Source: RUG12783 sp946409545
GTDB taxonomy: Bacteria > Bacillota_I > Bacilli_A > RF39 > UBA660
Assembly (NCBI GenBank): GCA_946409545.1
Contig: CAMJWT010000001.1
Span: 79,437-143,436, forward strand
DNA length: 64,000 nucleotides
Direction of reading: 5' to 3'
Position numbers and translations under genes: made by a program. Under the pieces are notes generated by a model, which did not search any database, was not told the DNA's origin, and worked only from the letters and a program-made list of their open reading frames with translations. Shown here piece by piece: positions 44,893-53,444 of the stretch (positions within the stretch are counted from its first letter, which is position 1; every line of letters starts with the position of its first letter).

Positions 44893-45594
44893 ATGAAAAA
44901 TATTTTATTGTTATCAAATGATAGCAGTTTTATGGAATCTTTTAAAGACTATGTTAAAGATAACTCTTTTTTTAAATTTAGTTTTAATAATTCCATAAAA
45001 AAAATAGTAATTAATAATTATGATTTAATAATAATTGACTATTTTATGAGTGAATATGATGGATATGATTATTTAAAGATAATTAATAATAAAATAAAGG
45101 TTATTATTTTACTCCCTTATTATATAGATGATGTAATTAAAATGATTTCATCTTTTAATATTTCTTATATCTTAATAAAACCTATAATTTTTTCTAATTT
45201 ATTAGATAAAATTGATATTATTTGTAATAATAAAAGAAATTATAAAGAGGTTATCGATAAAGAGATTCTTAAATTATTTAGTTTTTTAGGTTTATCTTTT
45301 AAATATCGAGGTGTTTATTTATTATATAGAACAATTTTTCTTGTTATTAATGATAATGTCCCGATTAATATAGATTTATATAATATTTTATCTAAAGAAT
45401 GTGGCGATACTAAAGAGTCAATAGAACGAAATATTAGATATTCAATTCAAGTATCTTGCTCAAGAATGAGTCCATCCATTATAGATGAATTCTTTGGTAA
45501 TATTTATAATCAATATACTGGTTTAATAGGAAATCTAGAATTTATAAATGTTATTGTTAAAAATATAATAATTATGATAAATAAAAAAGACTAA
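44893..45594 (+). CDS. Degenerate Spo0A-like response regulator
   Basis: 233 residues. Receiver domain: acidic-pocket ND (9-10), phospho-acceptor Asp49 in IIIDYFMSEYDGYDYL, Lys96 in YILIKP; the conserved Thr/Ser is replaced (VIILLPYY, Leu74). The C-terminal domain matches the Spo0A DNA-binding domain: GLSFKYRGVYLLYRTIFLV, ESIERNIRYSIQVSCSRM (178-191, the recognition helix region), DEFFGNIY and NLEFINVIVKNI. Very Asn/Ile-rich and diverged. No promoter seen in the 34-base gap after the HNH gene, so it probably joins the pgk operon. A regulator kept after loss of sporulation is my inference. Confidence 0.75.
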   Translation: MKNILLLSNDSSFMESFKDYVKDNSFFKFSFNNSIKKIVINNYDLIIIDYFMSEYDGYDYLKIINNKIKVIILLPYYIDDVIKMISSFNISYILIKPIIFSNLLDKIDIICNNKRNYKEVIDKEILKLFSFLGLSFKYRGVYLLYRTIFLVINDNVPINIDLYNILSKECGDTKESIERNIRYSIQVSCSRMSPSIIDEFFGNIYNQYTGLIGNLEFINVIVKNIIIMINKKD

Positions 45595-45610
45595 TATTAT
45601 TAGTCTTTTA
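45585..45610. terminator. Bidirectional terminator
   Basis: GACTAAT / ATTAGTC flanked by A-run and T-run, between convergent genes. Confidence 0.8.
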
Positions 45611-46868
45611 ATTTTATTTTTCCACTTGCAAGTTTTCTTTTATAGAATGAATATATTAATGGATTAATAACTAAATCTAATTCACCAATATATTCAATAA
45701 TTGAAGAATTATATCCACTTTTATTCTTAATTGCTCCAAAGTATTTACTTGCCTTATTAAAGTTACCAGGAACAGATCCTAAATCAATGTATGAATACCC
45801 TTTTTTACCATAATATTTCATTATTTCATATGTTGTTAATGGTAATGCATTTAAATTTTTATGTTCAGGTACAACATAATTAGAAACAATTGTTGCTCCT
45901 TTACCACTAGTTATAACTAGTGCTGCTCCAATAATTAAACCATCAGGATTATTTCTAATTAGATTCATAGAAATACTTAGATTACTTTTTAATTCAGCAA
46001 GTTTTTTATCAGATTCAATTTTGTCATTTATTACAAGTTGCATATTATATTTTCTAGCATCAGACTCGGAAATAATATTAGCTAAACTATTATTTTTTTC
46101 TATTTCTGCACTATAAAGTTTATTAATATTCTCAGTATACTTTTGTGTATCTAAGAAAGTAAAAAAGATTTGTGCATTATCTGTTTCATCAAAAACATTA
46201 AATAATGTTTTAATAAACTTAACATTTTTTCCTTTTATTATTCTTTTGGTAACATCTAAGAAAAAGTTAATATCATTTTTAGAATCAGGAATTACTGTTA
46301 ATGCTTTCTTTTGATCTAGAGTTATTTCTTCTTGTCTCTCTTTAGAGAATGACATAAATAATGTTTGAGGATTTGGATCTAATTTTGCATAAGAAGAAAA
46401 TCTTGGTAACATATTTTCATTATATAAGTTAAATCCCATATGTTCGTAACTGTTTTTCTTAAAATTTCTAAGAATTTCTTTAGATGATTCACTATCTACT
46501 TCGTTATCTCCTAAAGAATCATATTTACGATAAATAATAGGGGGATCTATTTTTATAAAAATAAATTTTTGTTTCTTTAATAATCTTTTTAATGCCTCTG
46601 TCAATTGTCTACAAAGTGATAGATCAGAATAATCTATTAAGAATCCTCGTGGTGCGTAAGCATATTTATAGCCCCACAAGATTTCTTTATAAACTAGCAT
46701 TGAAGCTCCAACAATAACGCCATTATCTTTGAATCCTAAATAGTGTATATCATATCCTTCTAGTTCTGCCTTTAGATTAGCATAATTAGATGTTTGACAA
46801 TATGATGCATACTTATGATTAAGTGAGTACTGATCAAATTCTTCTTTAGATAAAGTAATTATTCTCAT
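45600..46868 (-). CDS. FemX/FemAB-type aminoacyltransferase
   Basis: Attaches amino acids from tRNA to the lipid II stem peptide, building the peptidoglycan cross-bridge. 422 residues: N-terminal GNAT half (YASYCQTSNYANLKAELEGY; GYKYAYAPRGFLIDY), a helical coiled-coil insert (about 245-285), second GNAT half ending YGKKGYSYIDLGSVPGNFN. The domain pattern is that of FemX/MurM. GAGGTGTCGAG precedes the ATG. It predicts a branched cross-bridge, consistent with a sortase in the same window. Confidence 0.9.
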   Translation of the reverse strand: MRIITLSKEEFDQYSLNHKYASYCQTSNYANLKAELEGYDIHYLGFKDNGVIVGASMLVYKEILWGYKYAYAPRGFLIDYSDLSLCRQLTEALKRLLKKQKFIFIKIDPPIIYRKYDSLGDNEVDSESSKEILRNFKKNSYEHMGFNLYNENMLPRFSSYAKLDPNPQTLFMSFSKERQEEITLDQKKALTVIPDSKNDINFFLDVTKRIIKGKNVKFIKTLFNVFDETDNAQIFFTFLDTQKYTENINKLYSAEIEKNNSLANIISESDARKYNMQLVINDKIESDKKLAELKSNLSISMNLIRNNPDGLIIGAALVITSGKGATIVSNYVVPEHKNLNALPLTTYEIMKYYGKKGYSYIDLGSVPGNFNKASKYFGAIKNKSGYNSSIIEYIGELDLVINPLIYSFYKRKLASGKIKLKD

Positions 46869-47007
46869 CTCGACACCTCTACTATATTATACTTAAATTA
46901 TTAATTTATATCAATAAAAAAAGAACTTTTATAATAGTGATAAACACTTAATTTTTTTTTATTAATGTGGTATATTATAATAGATATTTCAAATTGAAGG
47001 TGGTTGT

Positions 47008-48228
47008 ATGAAAAAAAATAATTTTATTACAAGATTTTTCTCTAATATAAAGAAAAGTATTACAAAAAGTAAGAATAAGTTCACTATTATCGAAGTATTA
47101 TCATTTATGGTTGTATCATTTGCTTTAGGTTTAATAGCAGGTGGTATCATAATGTATGGAAAAGGTAAATTTAATGGTGAAATATCTTCTTCATTAGATG
47201 AATTTATTGCAACATATAATGATATTTTAAATAATTACTATGAACCTGTTGATGGTGATAAACTATTAGAAGCTGGTATTAATGGAATGGTTAATTATTT
47301 AGGTGATCCATATTCAACGTATTATACACCAGAACAATCACAAGAATTCAATGAATATTTAGATGGTAAATTCTGTGGTATTGGATCAGAAATCCAAATT
47401 GATAATGAATCTGGTTATATTAAATTAGTTAAAGTATATGAAAATAGTCCAGCTGCTAAAGCAGGTTTAAAAGATAATGATTTATTAATTAAAGTTGATG
47501 GAGTAGATATTAAAGGAAAAGCTTTATCTGATGTTACTGCTATTGTTAAAGGAGAACAAGGAACAGTTGTTAAATTAACAGTAAGACGTGATAATAAAGA
47601 TTTTGGCGTTGAAGTAACAAGAGATTTTGTTGATATAATTAGTGTTCAAGGAGAAATAATTGAACTTCAAGGTAAAAAGATAGGTTATATCGATGTTGCT
47701 ATTTTTGCTGAAAATACTGATGTTCAATTTGAAAAAGAGTTAAAGAAATTAGAAGAAGAAAAGATTGATGCCTTAATTATTGATTTAAGAAGCAATACAG
47801 GTGGTCATTTAAAGACAGTTACTAATATGATTTCCTTATTTATTAAAAAAGGTGAAGTTATATATAAATTAAAAACAAAAGAAGTAGTAGAAGACTTTAA
47901 AGATCTAACAGAAGAACATCGTGAGTACCCAATAGCAATCTTAATAAATGAGATTAGTGCATCTGCAAGTGAAGTCTTTACAGCAGCCCTAAAAGAACAA
48001 TATGGAGCTTTAGTAATAGGTGCAACTTCATATGGTAAAGGTAAGGTTCAAAAATCATATCAATTATCTAGTGGGGCCATGATTAAATTTACATATCAAG
48101 AATGGTTAACACCAAAAGGTGATTATATTGATGGAAAAGGTATTGAACCTGATATTAAAATAGAATATAAACAAGAAAAGGAAAGAGATTCACAATTAAA
48201 TAGAGCCCTTCAAGAATTGGTAAAGTAA
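47008..48228 (+). CDS. ctpA: Carboxy-terminal processing protease, S41 (CtpA)
   Basis: 406 residues: basic N-terminus, one membrane span (about 30-50, LSFMVVSFALGLIAGGIIMYG), PDZ domain (about 115-190, LVKVYENSPAAKAGLKDNDLLIKVDG) and the S41 protease domain with IGYIDVAIF, IDLRSNTGGHL and the Ser/Lys pair in NEISASASEVF (Ser) and SYGKGKVQ (Lys). Extracytoplasmic. The start follows GAAGGTGGTTGT. Its nearest neighbour, a membrane DnaJ-domain protein, follows one base later. Confidence 0.94.
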   Translation: MKKNNFITRFFSNIKKSITKSKNKFTIIEVLSFMVVSFALGLIAGGIIMYGKGKFNGEISSSLDEFIATYNDILNNYYEPVDGDKLLEAGINGMVNYLGDPYSTYYTPEQSQEFNEYLDGKFCGIGSEIQIDNESGYIKLVKVYENSPAAKAGLKDNDLLIKVDGVDIKGKALSDVTAIVKGEQGTVVKLTVRRDNKDFGVEVTRDFVDIISVQGEIIELQGKKIGYIDVAIFAENTDVQFEKELKKLEEEKIDALIIDLRSNTGGHLKTVTNMISLFIKKGEVIYKLKTKEVVEDFKDLTEEHREYPIAILINEISASASEVFTAALKEQYGALVIGATSYGKGKVQKSYQLSSGAMIKFTYQEWLTPKGDYIDGKGIEPDIKIEYKQEKERDSQLNRALQELVK

Positions 48229-48229
48229 T

Positions 48230-48967
48230 ATGAAAGAAAGTGAAATCCTTGAAAAGATAGGCTATAAAGGTGAATATACAAAAGAAGTTAAAAAGAAGTT
48301 AAAAGAATTGCTTAAAAAGTATCACCCTGATCATTATAAAGGAAGTGATGATACTTTTAAGACAATTAATAAAGTTAAAAAAGATCTAGAATCTGGAAAA
48401 AAATTAAATTATAATATTCCAAAGAAAGAGAGTAATACTAAGAATGTTAGTTCAGATGATTATATATGGTATTTAAATAAAATAGATGAATTAACAAGAA
48501 AAAAAGAATCGTTAATTAAATTAAAAGATGAAAAGCAAAAAACATTATTTGCATTACAAGATAAATATCGTGTTGAATACGATATTGATATTAAAAATCG
48601 TGATGTTGAAAATGATAATTCTAATGATATGCTTTATCTTCACGAAAATAGACAATTATTATATATGATTTTAACAGTAATAATTTTAATAACAATCGCT
48701 TTTATCTTTATGAAAATATATTATCCAATAATTGTTCTAGTAGTTCTTATGATTTTATTAATAGTTAAAATAGTTGATATACATAAGAATATCAAAGAAA
48801 ATATTGATGATAATAAAAAAGTATTAGATAAAAGTCGAAATAGTTTTAAAAAAATTAATGTTATCAACAAAGAAATAAATAATTTATACCGTGAAATATG
48901 GGAAATAGATTGTGAAATAGGAAGATTAACGACAAAAATTAATTTATATTACAATCATTTAAAGTGA
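48230..48967 (+). CDS. Membrane protein with N-terminal J-domain
   Basis: 245 residues. The J-domain is short but has the HPD motif: LLKKYHPDHYKGSDDTFKTINKVKKDL (about 27-53). Then a coiled coil (about 82-130), two adjacent spans (about 140-180, MILTVIILITIAFIFM / IIVLVVLMILLIVKIV) and a C-terminal coiled coil. J-proteins stimulate DnaK; a membrane-tethered one would bring DnaK to the inner face. Starts one base after the ctpA stop and is followed after 7 bases by a coiled-coil protein. Confidence 0.75.
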   Translation: MKESEILEKIGYKGEYTKEVKKKLKELLKKYHPDHYKGSDDTFKTINKVKKDLESGKKLNYNIPKKESNTKNVSSDDYIWYLNKIDELTRKKESLIKLKDEKQKTLFALQDKYRVEYDIDIKNRDVENDNSNDMLYLHENRQLLYMILTVIILITIAFIFMKIYYPIIVLVVLMILLIVKIVDIHKNIKENIDDNKKVLDKSRNSFKKINVINKEINNLYREIWEIDCEIGRLTTKINLYYNHLK

Positions 48968-48974
48968 GGCATTT

Positions 48975-50453
48975 ATGAAAAAGATAATCGAATTTTTTAA
49001 GAAAATATTTGCATGGATATTATCTTTATTCTTAGATAGAAAACATCTAAAAAAGAATAGAATGAATAAAAAACGTGTTTATGCACATGAAGTAAGTAGT
49101 AAAGCTGTTCCCGTAAAAGAATTTAGTCATCGTGATGAAGATATGGGAAGTGCGCATGTTATTAAGTCATATCCATATACAGAAGCTAAAGAATTAAAAT
49201 CTATTGTTGAATTAGTTGAAGAGTTAAAAGAGAAGATTATTAGTGAACCTGATATTGAAAAGAAAGTTGATAGCAAAGAATTAGCTGAAACAATAAAGAA
49301 AATTGATGAAATAAAAGAAGTAGTTAATAAAAATTTAACGGTTATGCAAACAGAGGAAATTAAAGAGATTTTGCATGAATCAATTAAAGATCCTGAAGTT
49401 AGTGTAACAAAAGAAGAAAAAATAGATAAAATAAAGAAAGATATTAACGAAGTAGTTGATAATAAATTAGATAAACATGAAAAAGATTTAATTGAAAAAG
49501 CATGTGAAAAATATGAGAAAGTAAATTATGTTATCGCTACAACAGTTGAGATAGAAGAAATCGAAAAAGATTTAAAAGACTTAGCAGATGAAATAAAAGT
49601 TAATAATCATAAGAAAAATTATTATGTCGATAAAATTAATGAAATTAAAAAGAAGATAGAAAGACTTCAAAAAATTAATAAGATACCTTCTGTTTATGAA
49701 GAACTTGAAAGATTAAAAGAAGATTTCTATACTAAAGAACATGATAAATATGACTTATTATATAATAAAGAAGTTTTTATTAATTTAGATCAACAATGTG
49801 ATGAATTATTAGAAACTATTGAAACAAGAGAAAAAGAACAAGAAGTTATTAAAGTAGAACAAAAAGAAGCAAGAGAAGAAAGAGAAAGAGAAGAACATCA
49901 AAAAAGAGTTGAACAAGAACAACAAAGAGAAGAGGAACGAGAAAGACGCCAAGCAGAAAAAGATGAATATATTGATAACATTATCAAAAGATATCGAGAT
50001 TTAAAAATCGCTGCTGATTTAATCTCTACAGGAATTATTTTTCATGCTTTAAGGAAAAAGAATAAATCAATAGTTCAAGTATTACAAGATGATTATGATG
50101 ATTTCTTGCGTGGTGAAGATGCTCCTTTTGAATTTGATCGAAATAGAAGGAAAACCGAAGTTGCTGTTCTTTATAATAATCTTTTAGAAACCTTAACAGG
50201 ATATCAAGGATTACCTTTTGAACCTGTTATGCATATTAATTATCCATATCAAAACTTATTAGAGGAAACTTTAGCGGTTAAAGATACTGTTGATCGTATG
50301 ACAACAGCAAAAACCGGACATGATATGGTTATGGATGAAAAGTCAGTAATGGTATCTGATAAATTAAATTCTGAATTAACGATGGAAAAAGAAAATAATA
50401 GAGCTAAAGGTAAAGTTGATAAAGTATTAATTAGAAAAGTGGGAGAACAATAG
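48975..50453 (+). CDS. Coiled-coil protein (492 aa), possible peripheral membrane scaffold
   Basis: Not recognised. N-terminal hydrophobic/amphipathic stretch (MKKIIEFFKKIFAWILSLFL), which could be one short anchor, then mostly charged helices. The Glu/Arg-rich coiled coil EREREEHQKRVEQEQQREEE lies at about 299-318, followed by a C-terminal domain (about 335-460) with LISTGIIFHALRKKNKSIVQVL. Operon with ctpA and the J-domain protein by spacing. Confidence 0.55.
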   Translation: MKKIIEFFKKIFAWILSLFLDRKHLKKNRMNKKRVYAHEVSSKAVPVKEFSHRDEDMGSAHVIKSYPYTEAKELKSIVELVEELKEKIISEPDIEKKVDSKELAETIKKIDEIKEVVNKNLTVMQTEEIKEILHESIKDPEVSVTKEEKIDKIKKDINEVVDNKLDKHEKDLIEKACEKYEKVNYVIATTVEIEEIEKDLKDLADEIKVNNHKKNYYVDKINEIKKKIERLQKINKIPSVYEELERLKEDFYTKEHDKYDLLYNKEVFINLDQQCDELLETIETREKEQEVIKVEQKEAREEREREEHQKRVEQEQQREEERERRQAEKDEYIDNIIKRYRDLKIAADLISTGIIFHALRKKNKSIVQVLQDDYDDFLRGEDAPFEFDRNRRKTEVAVLYNNLLETLTGYQGLPFEPVMHINYPYQNLLEETLAVKDTVDRMTTAKTGHDMVMDEKSVMVSDKLNSELTMEKENNRAKGKVDKVLIRKVGEQ

Positions 50454-50472
50454 TTTTTTCTCACTTTTTTTG
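50435..50472 (+). terminator. Imperfect terminator after the coiled-coil gene
   Basis: AAAAGTG...GAGAA pairs with TTCTCACTTTT with a small bulge, followed by T-run. Confidence 0.6.
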
Positions 50473-50479
50473 TTATAAT
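50471..50479 (+). promoter_or_regulatory. Extended -10 promoter of the small lipoprotein
   Basis: TGTTATAAT directly attached to the terminator T-run. Confidence 0.6.
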
Positions 50480-50496
50480 CATAATAGAGAGAGATT

Positions 50497-50961
50497 ATGA
50501 AGAGATTTGTATTTGTTTTATTAATATTATTATTCATAACAGGCTGTGGTAATAAAGAAGAAGTACCTAAAGGTGATATTCTTGATTTTGATGTTCCTGA
50601 ATCATTATCTAATTACTATGAATATGATATGTTTAGATATCATTTAAATATTCGATCTAAATATGAAGGAAAACCATATAATAATACAATCTTTTCGTTT
50701 GTTTTAAATAATAGTCAAGGAATGTATTTATTTAATTATAATCAAATAACTAAAGATGATATTAATAAAGATTTATACCAAAGTAAAATAGTATCTAATA
50801 ATAAATTATTTATGTACTATATTCTAGATGATACTATTAAGATTATCTATGATATTGATAGTAACTATTACTTACAATTATCCATAAAATCACTTAATAG
50901 TGATATAAATGATATTGAAGAATTATTTAATTATTTTGATTTTGATATAACCATAATATAA
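50497..50961 (+). CDS. Small lipoprotein (154 aa)
   Basis: Signal peptide with lipobox ITGC (Cys about 17) after MKRFVFVLLILLF. The rest is an alpha/beta domain (SLSNYYEYDMFRYHLN..., FVLNNSQGMYLFNYN) of unknown type. Short leader with GAGAGAG before the ATG; its own promoter. No family recognised. Confidence 0.7.
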   Translation: MKRFVFVLLILLFITGCGNKEEVPKGDILDFDVPESLSNYYEYDMFRYHLNIRSKYEGKPYNNTIFSFVLNNSQGMYLFNYNQITKDDINKDLYQSKIVSNNKLFMYYILDDTIKIIYDIDSNYYLQLSIKSLNSDINDIEELFNYFDFDITII

Positions 50962-51065
50962 AAAATTGTCTAATAAAGAATTTTTGTTCTTTTTAGATCT
51001 TTTTTTGTTGTTATAAAAAAGTAGTTAAGATATAATTAAATAGATAGGATTAATAATGGTGGTAT

Positions 51066-52115
51066 ATGAAACTTATAACAAAGTTTTTTTTAACAATTGA
51101 TTTCTTAATAATTTCATTGTTGGTATTAATATATGTACCATCATTTAAGAATATTCAAGAAATGTTTGTTAATGATATTTCAATTGGTAAAAACATAAAA
51201 TATTTATCTTATGTTTTTTATGATGAAAAGAAAGTAGATAGTTTAATTAATGATTATTATGAAGAATCTTCTTTTGAAGAACAATCATATGGAGATTCTT
51301 ATATTAAAGTTCAAGATAAAATGAAATATGATAATATTTATGATCAATTAGTTTTATCTAGAGATCCAGGTAATGATGATTATAAAGTAATTAAAACAAT
51401 AATTGGTCGTTTCCCTGCATATATTGTTGTTATATATCATCCTGAAGATGTTCAACTATTAAGATCAAGAGCTTTTAATACACCTGATCGTTATTCAGGA
51501 TTATCAACAGTTAAACAAATGACTAAAAGTGCTGGCGCTGTAGTTGGAATTAATGGTGGTGGCTTTAGAAGTGATTCAAGAACCTTTGGTATTGATACCC
51601 CAACTGGTTATATTATTAAAAATGGTGAGATTATATGGAATAGTAAGGGAAAGGGAAACCTTATTTGTATGACATATGATAATCAGTTAAAACTTATTAA
51701 AACGACAGGACAAGATGCTATCGAAAATCATAATGTTCGTGATGCTATGCAATTTGGACCATTCTTAATAGTAGATGGAGTAAGTCAAAAGGTAGGTTAT
51801 CATGCTGGAGGATTCCATCGAGCTGCAAGAACGGTTATCGCTCAAAGAAAAGATGGTATTATGTTATTTGTAGTAACCGATAACTATGGTAGTTTCTATG
51901 ATGGACCAAATATGAGTGAAATCATTAAAAAACTAGAGTTATATGGTGTATATAATGCTGCTAATCTAGATGGTGGTGGTAGTGCTCAATTAGTAATTAA
52001 TGGTAAACTATATAATCATCCAGTTAGTACTTATAATGTCCCTGTTAATGGTGGCAATGGTAGAAGTGTTGTTAATGGATGGGGATTAATTGTTGGAAGC
52101 GGAAATAAAGATTAG
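51066..52115 (+). CDS. NAGPA/phosphodiester glycosidase-domain protein
   Basis: 349 residues, one N-terminal membrane anchor (about 5-25), then the phosphodiester glycosidase domain (DUF2233) with AGAVVGINGGGFR (about 157-169), GTPTGYIIKNGEI-like strand, AMQFGPFLIVDG, FHRAARTVIAQ and YNAANLDGGGSAQLVINGKLYNHP. The domain removes GlcNAc from phosphodiesters in animals; in bacteria it acts on surface polymers. With a glycosyltransferase next door, a role in wall or membrane glycopolymer trimming is likely. Confidence 0.88.
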   Translation: MKLITKFFLTIDFLIISLLVLIYVPSFKNIQEMFVNDISIGKNIKYLSYVFYDEKKVDSLINDYYEESSFEEQSYGDSYIKVQDKMKYDNIYDQLVLSRDPGNDDYKVIKTIIGRFPAYIVVIYHPEDVQLLRSRAFNTPDRYSGLSTVKQMTKSAGAVVGINGGGFRSDSRTFGIDTPTGYIIKNGEIIWNSKGKGNLICMTYDNQLKLIKTTGQDAIENHNVRDAMQFGPFLIVDGVSQKVGYHAGGFHRAARTVIAQRKDGIMLFVVTDNYGSFYDGPNMSEIIKKLELYGVYNAANLDGGGSAQLVINGKLYNHPVSTYNVPVNGGNGRSVVNGWGLIVGSGNKD

Positions 52116-52133
52116 ATTATTATAATCTTTTTA
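52107..52133 (+). terminator. Terminator before the glycosyltransferase
   Basis: AAAGATTA / TAATCTTT, T-run; the stop codon lies in the 5' arm. Confidence 0.7.
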
Positions 52134-52146
52134 TAACGAGGAATGT

Positions 52147-53319
52147 ATGAAAAGAATGAAGATTGGATTATTTACAGATGCCTTTTTTCCTATGACAGAT
52201 GGTGTCGGCATGGTCGTTCATAATTATGCAAAAAATTTGAATAAATTTGCTGATGTAATTGTTTTTTGTGCAAAGTATAAAAAGATGTTTGATGATTCTA
52301 TATTACCATATAAAGTAGTTAGATGTTCATCAATTAAAATGCCAATAATTGATTATTCTTTACCAACGCCAGATATCGATTACAGCTTTATTAAAGAATT
52401 GGATAAATATGAATTAGACATTGTTCATATTCATTCACCATTTACTTTAGGAAAACTTGGTTTAAAGTATGCTAAAAAACATCATTTGCCTGTAGTTGCA
52501 ACAATGCATAGTCAATATAAACAAGATTTTATGCGTGCAGTTAAATTTGAAAATATGGCTAGTGTTTTAACTAAAGTAATTGTTGATGTTTATGATAAAT
52601 GTACCGAATGTTGGGCTGTAAATACTGAAGTGGCGCGAATTTATTTTGAAGAATATGGGGTAAAAAAGATGCCACGTGTTATGAATAATGCAACGGAAAT
52701 GATGCCATTAGAAGATAAAGAAAAAGCTAAGAAATTAATAAATCAAAAATGTCATCTTGACGATAAAACAAAAGTCTTTCTTTTTGTAGGTCGACTAAAT
52801 AATTTAAAAAATATTTTTTTCATTGTTGATGTTATGAAATTAATAAAGAAGAATAATAAAAATTTAGATTTTAAAATGATTTATGTTGGTGAAGGACAAG
52901 ATGAAAAAGAATTAAATAAAAGAATAAGTGATAATAATTTAGATGAAGATATTATCGTCTATGGAAAAGTTGATGATCGTGAATTATTAGCATCGTTTTA
53001 TTGTAGAGCCGATTTATTTATTTTCCCATCTATGTATGATGCTTCAAGTATTGTTCAAATAGAAGCAGCTTCTCAAGAGACCCCAGGAATATTTGCTAGT
53101 GGATCTGCCACTTCAGCTACAATTGCTGATAATGTTAACGGTTTTATTGAAGAATTAGATAGTAACAAGTTTATGAAGCGTATATTAAATATTATAAGTG
53201 ATGAAAAAAAATTAAAGATTGTTGGTAAAAGAGCTTATAAAGATTTGTATGTTAATTGGGATAATAGAATTAAAGAAGTATATCATCGTTACCAAGAATT
53301 AGTTAAAGATAACAAGTAG
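52147..53319 (+). CDS. GT4-family glycosyltransferase (glycolipid synthase type)
   Basis: 390 residues, two Rossmann halves: MKIGLFTDAFFPMTDGVGMVVHNYAKNL near the start, HIHSPFTLGKLGL and VATMHSQYK in the first half, LFVGRLNNLKNIFF, IVYGKVDDRELLASFYCRADLFIFPS and IEAASQETPGIFASGS in the second. Closest by eye to 1,2-diacylglycerol 3-glucosyltransferases, which make lipoteichoic-acid anchors and membrane glycolipids. The acceptor is not decided by sequence. ACGAGGAATGT precedes the ATG. Confidence 0.88.
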   Translation: MKRMKIGLFTDAFFPMTDGVGMVVHNYAKNLNKFADVIVFCAKYKKMFDDSILPYKVVRCSSIKMPIIDYSLPTPDIDYSFIKELDKYELDIVHIHSPFTLGKLGLKYAKKHHLPVVATMHSQYKQDFMRAVKFENMASVLTKVIVDVYDKCTECWAVNTEVARIYFEEYGVKKMPRVMNNATEMMPLEDKEKAKKLINQKCHLDDKTKVFLFVGRLNNLKNIFFIVDVMKLIKKNNKNLDFKMIYVGEGQDEKELNKRISDNNLDEDIIVYGKVDDRELLASFYCRADLFIFPSMYDASSIVQIEAASQETPGIFASGSATSATIADNVNGFIEELDSNKFMKRILNIISDEKKLKIVGKRAYKDLYVNWDNRIKEVYHRYQELVKDNK

Positions 53320-53346
53320 GTGTACATTTGTACACCTCTTTTTTTA
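53318..53346 (+). terminator. Terminator of the glycosyltransferase gene
   Basis: AGGTGTACA / TGTACACCT with a 2-base centre, T-run. A near-perfect palindrome. Confidence 0.85.
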
Positions 53347-53444
53347 TTGTTATTTAACGATATATCTATAAAAAATATTATTTTCTTTTTCTTTGTTATT
53401 TTAAAAAAATAATTAGTAACTTTTGGTGTAACAAGGAGGTATAG

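Noticed and set aside
50977..51010. Terminator after the small lipoprotein
   Set aside because: AAAGAA/TTCTTT stem is only 6 weak pairs in a T-rich stretch; too weak to list.
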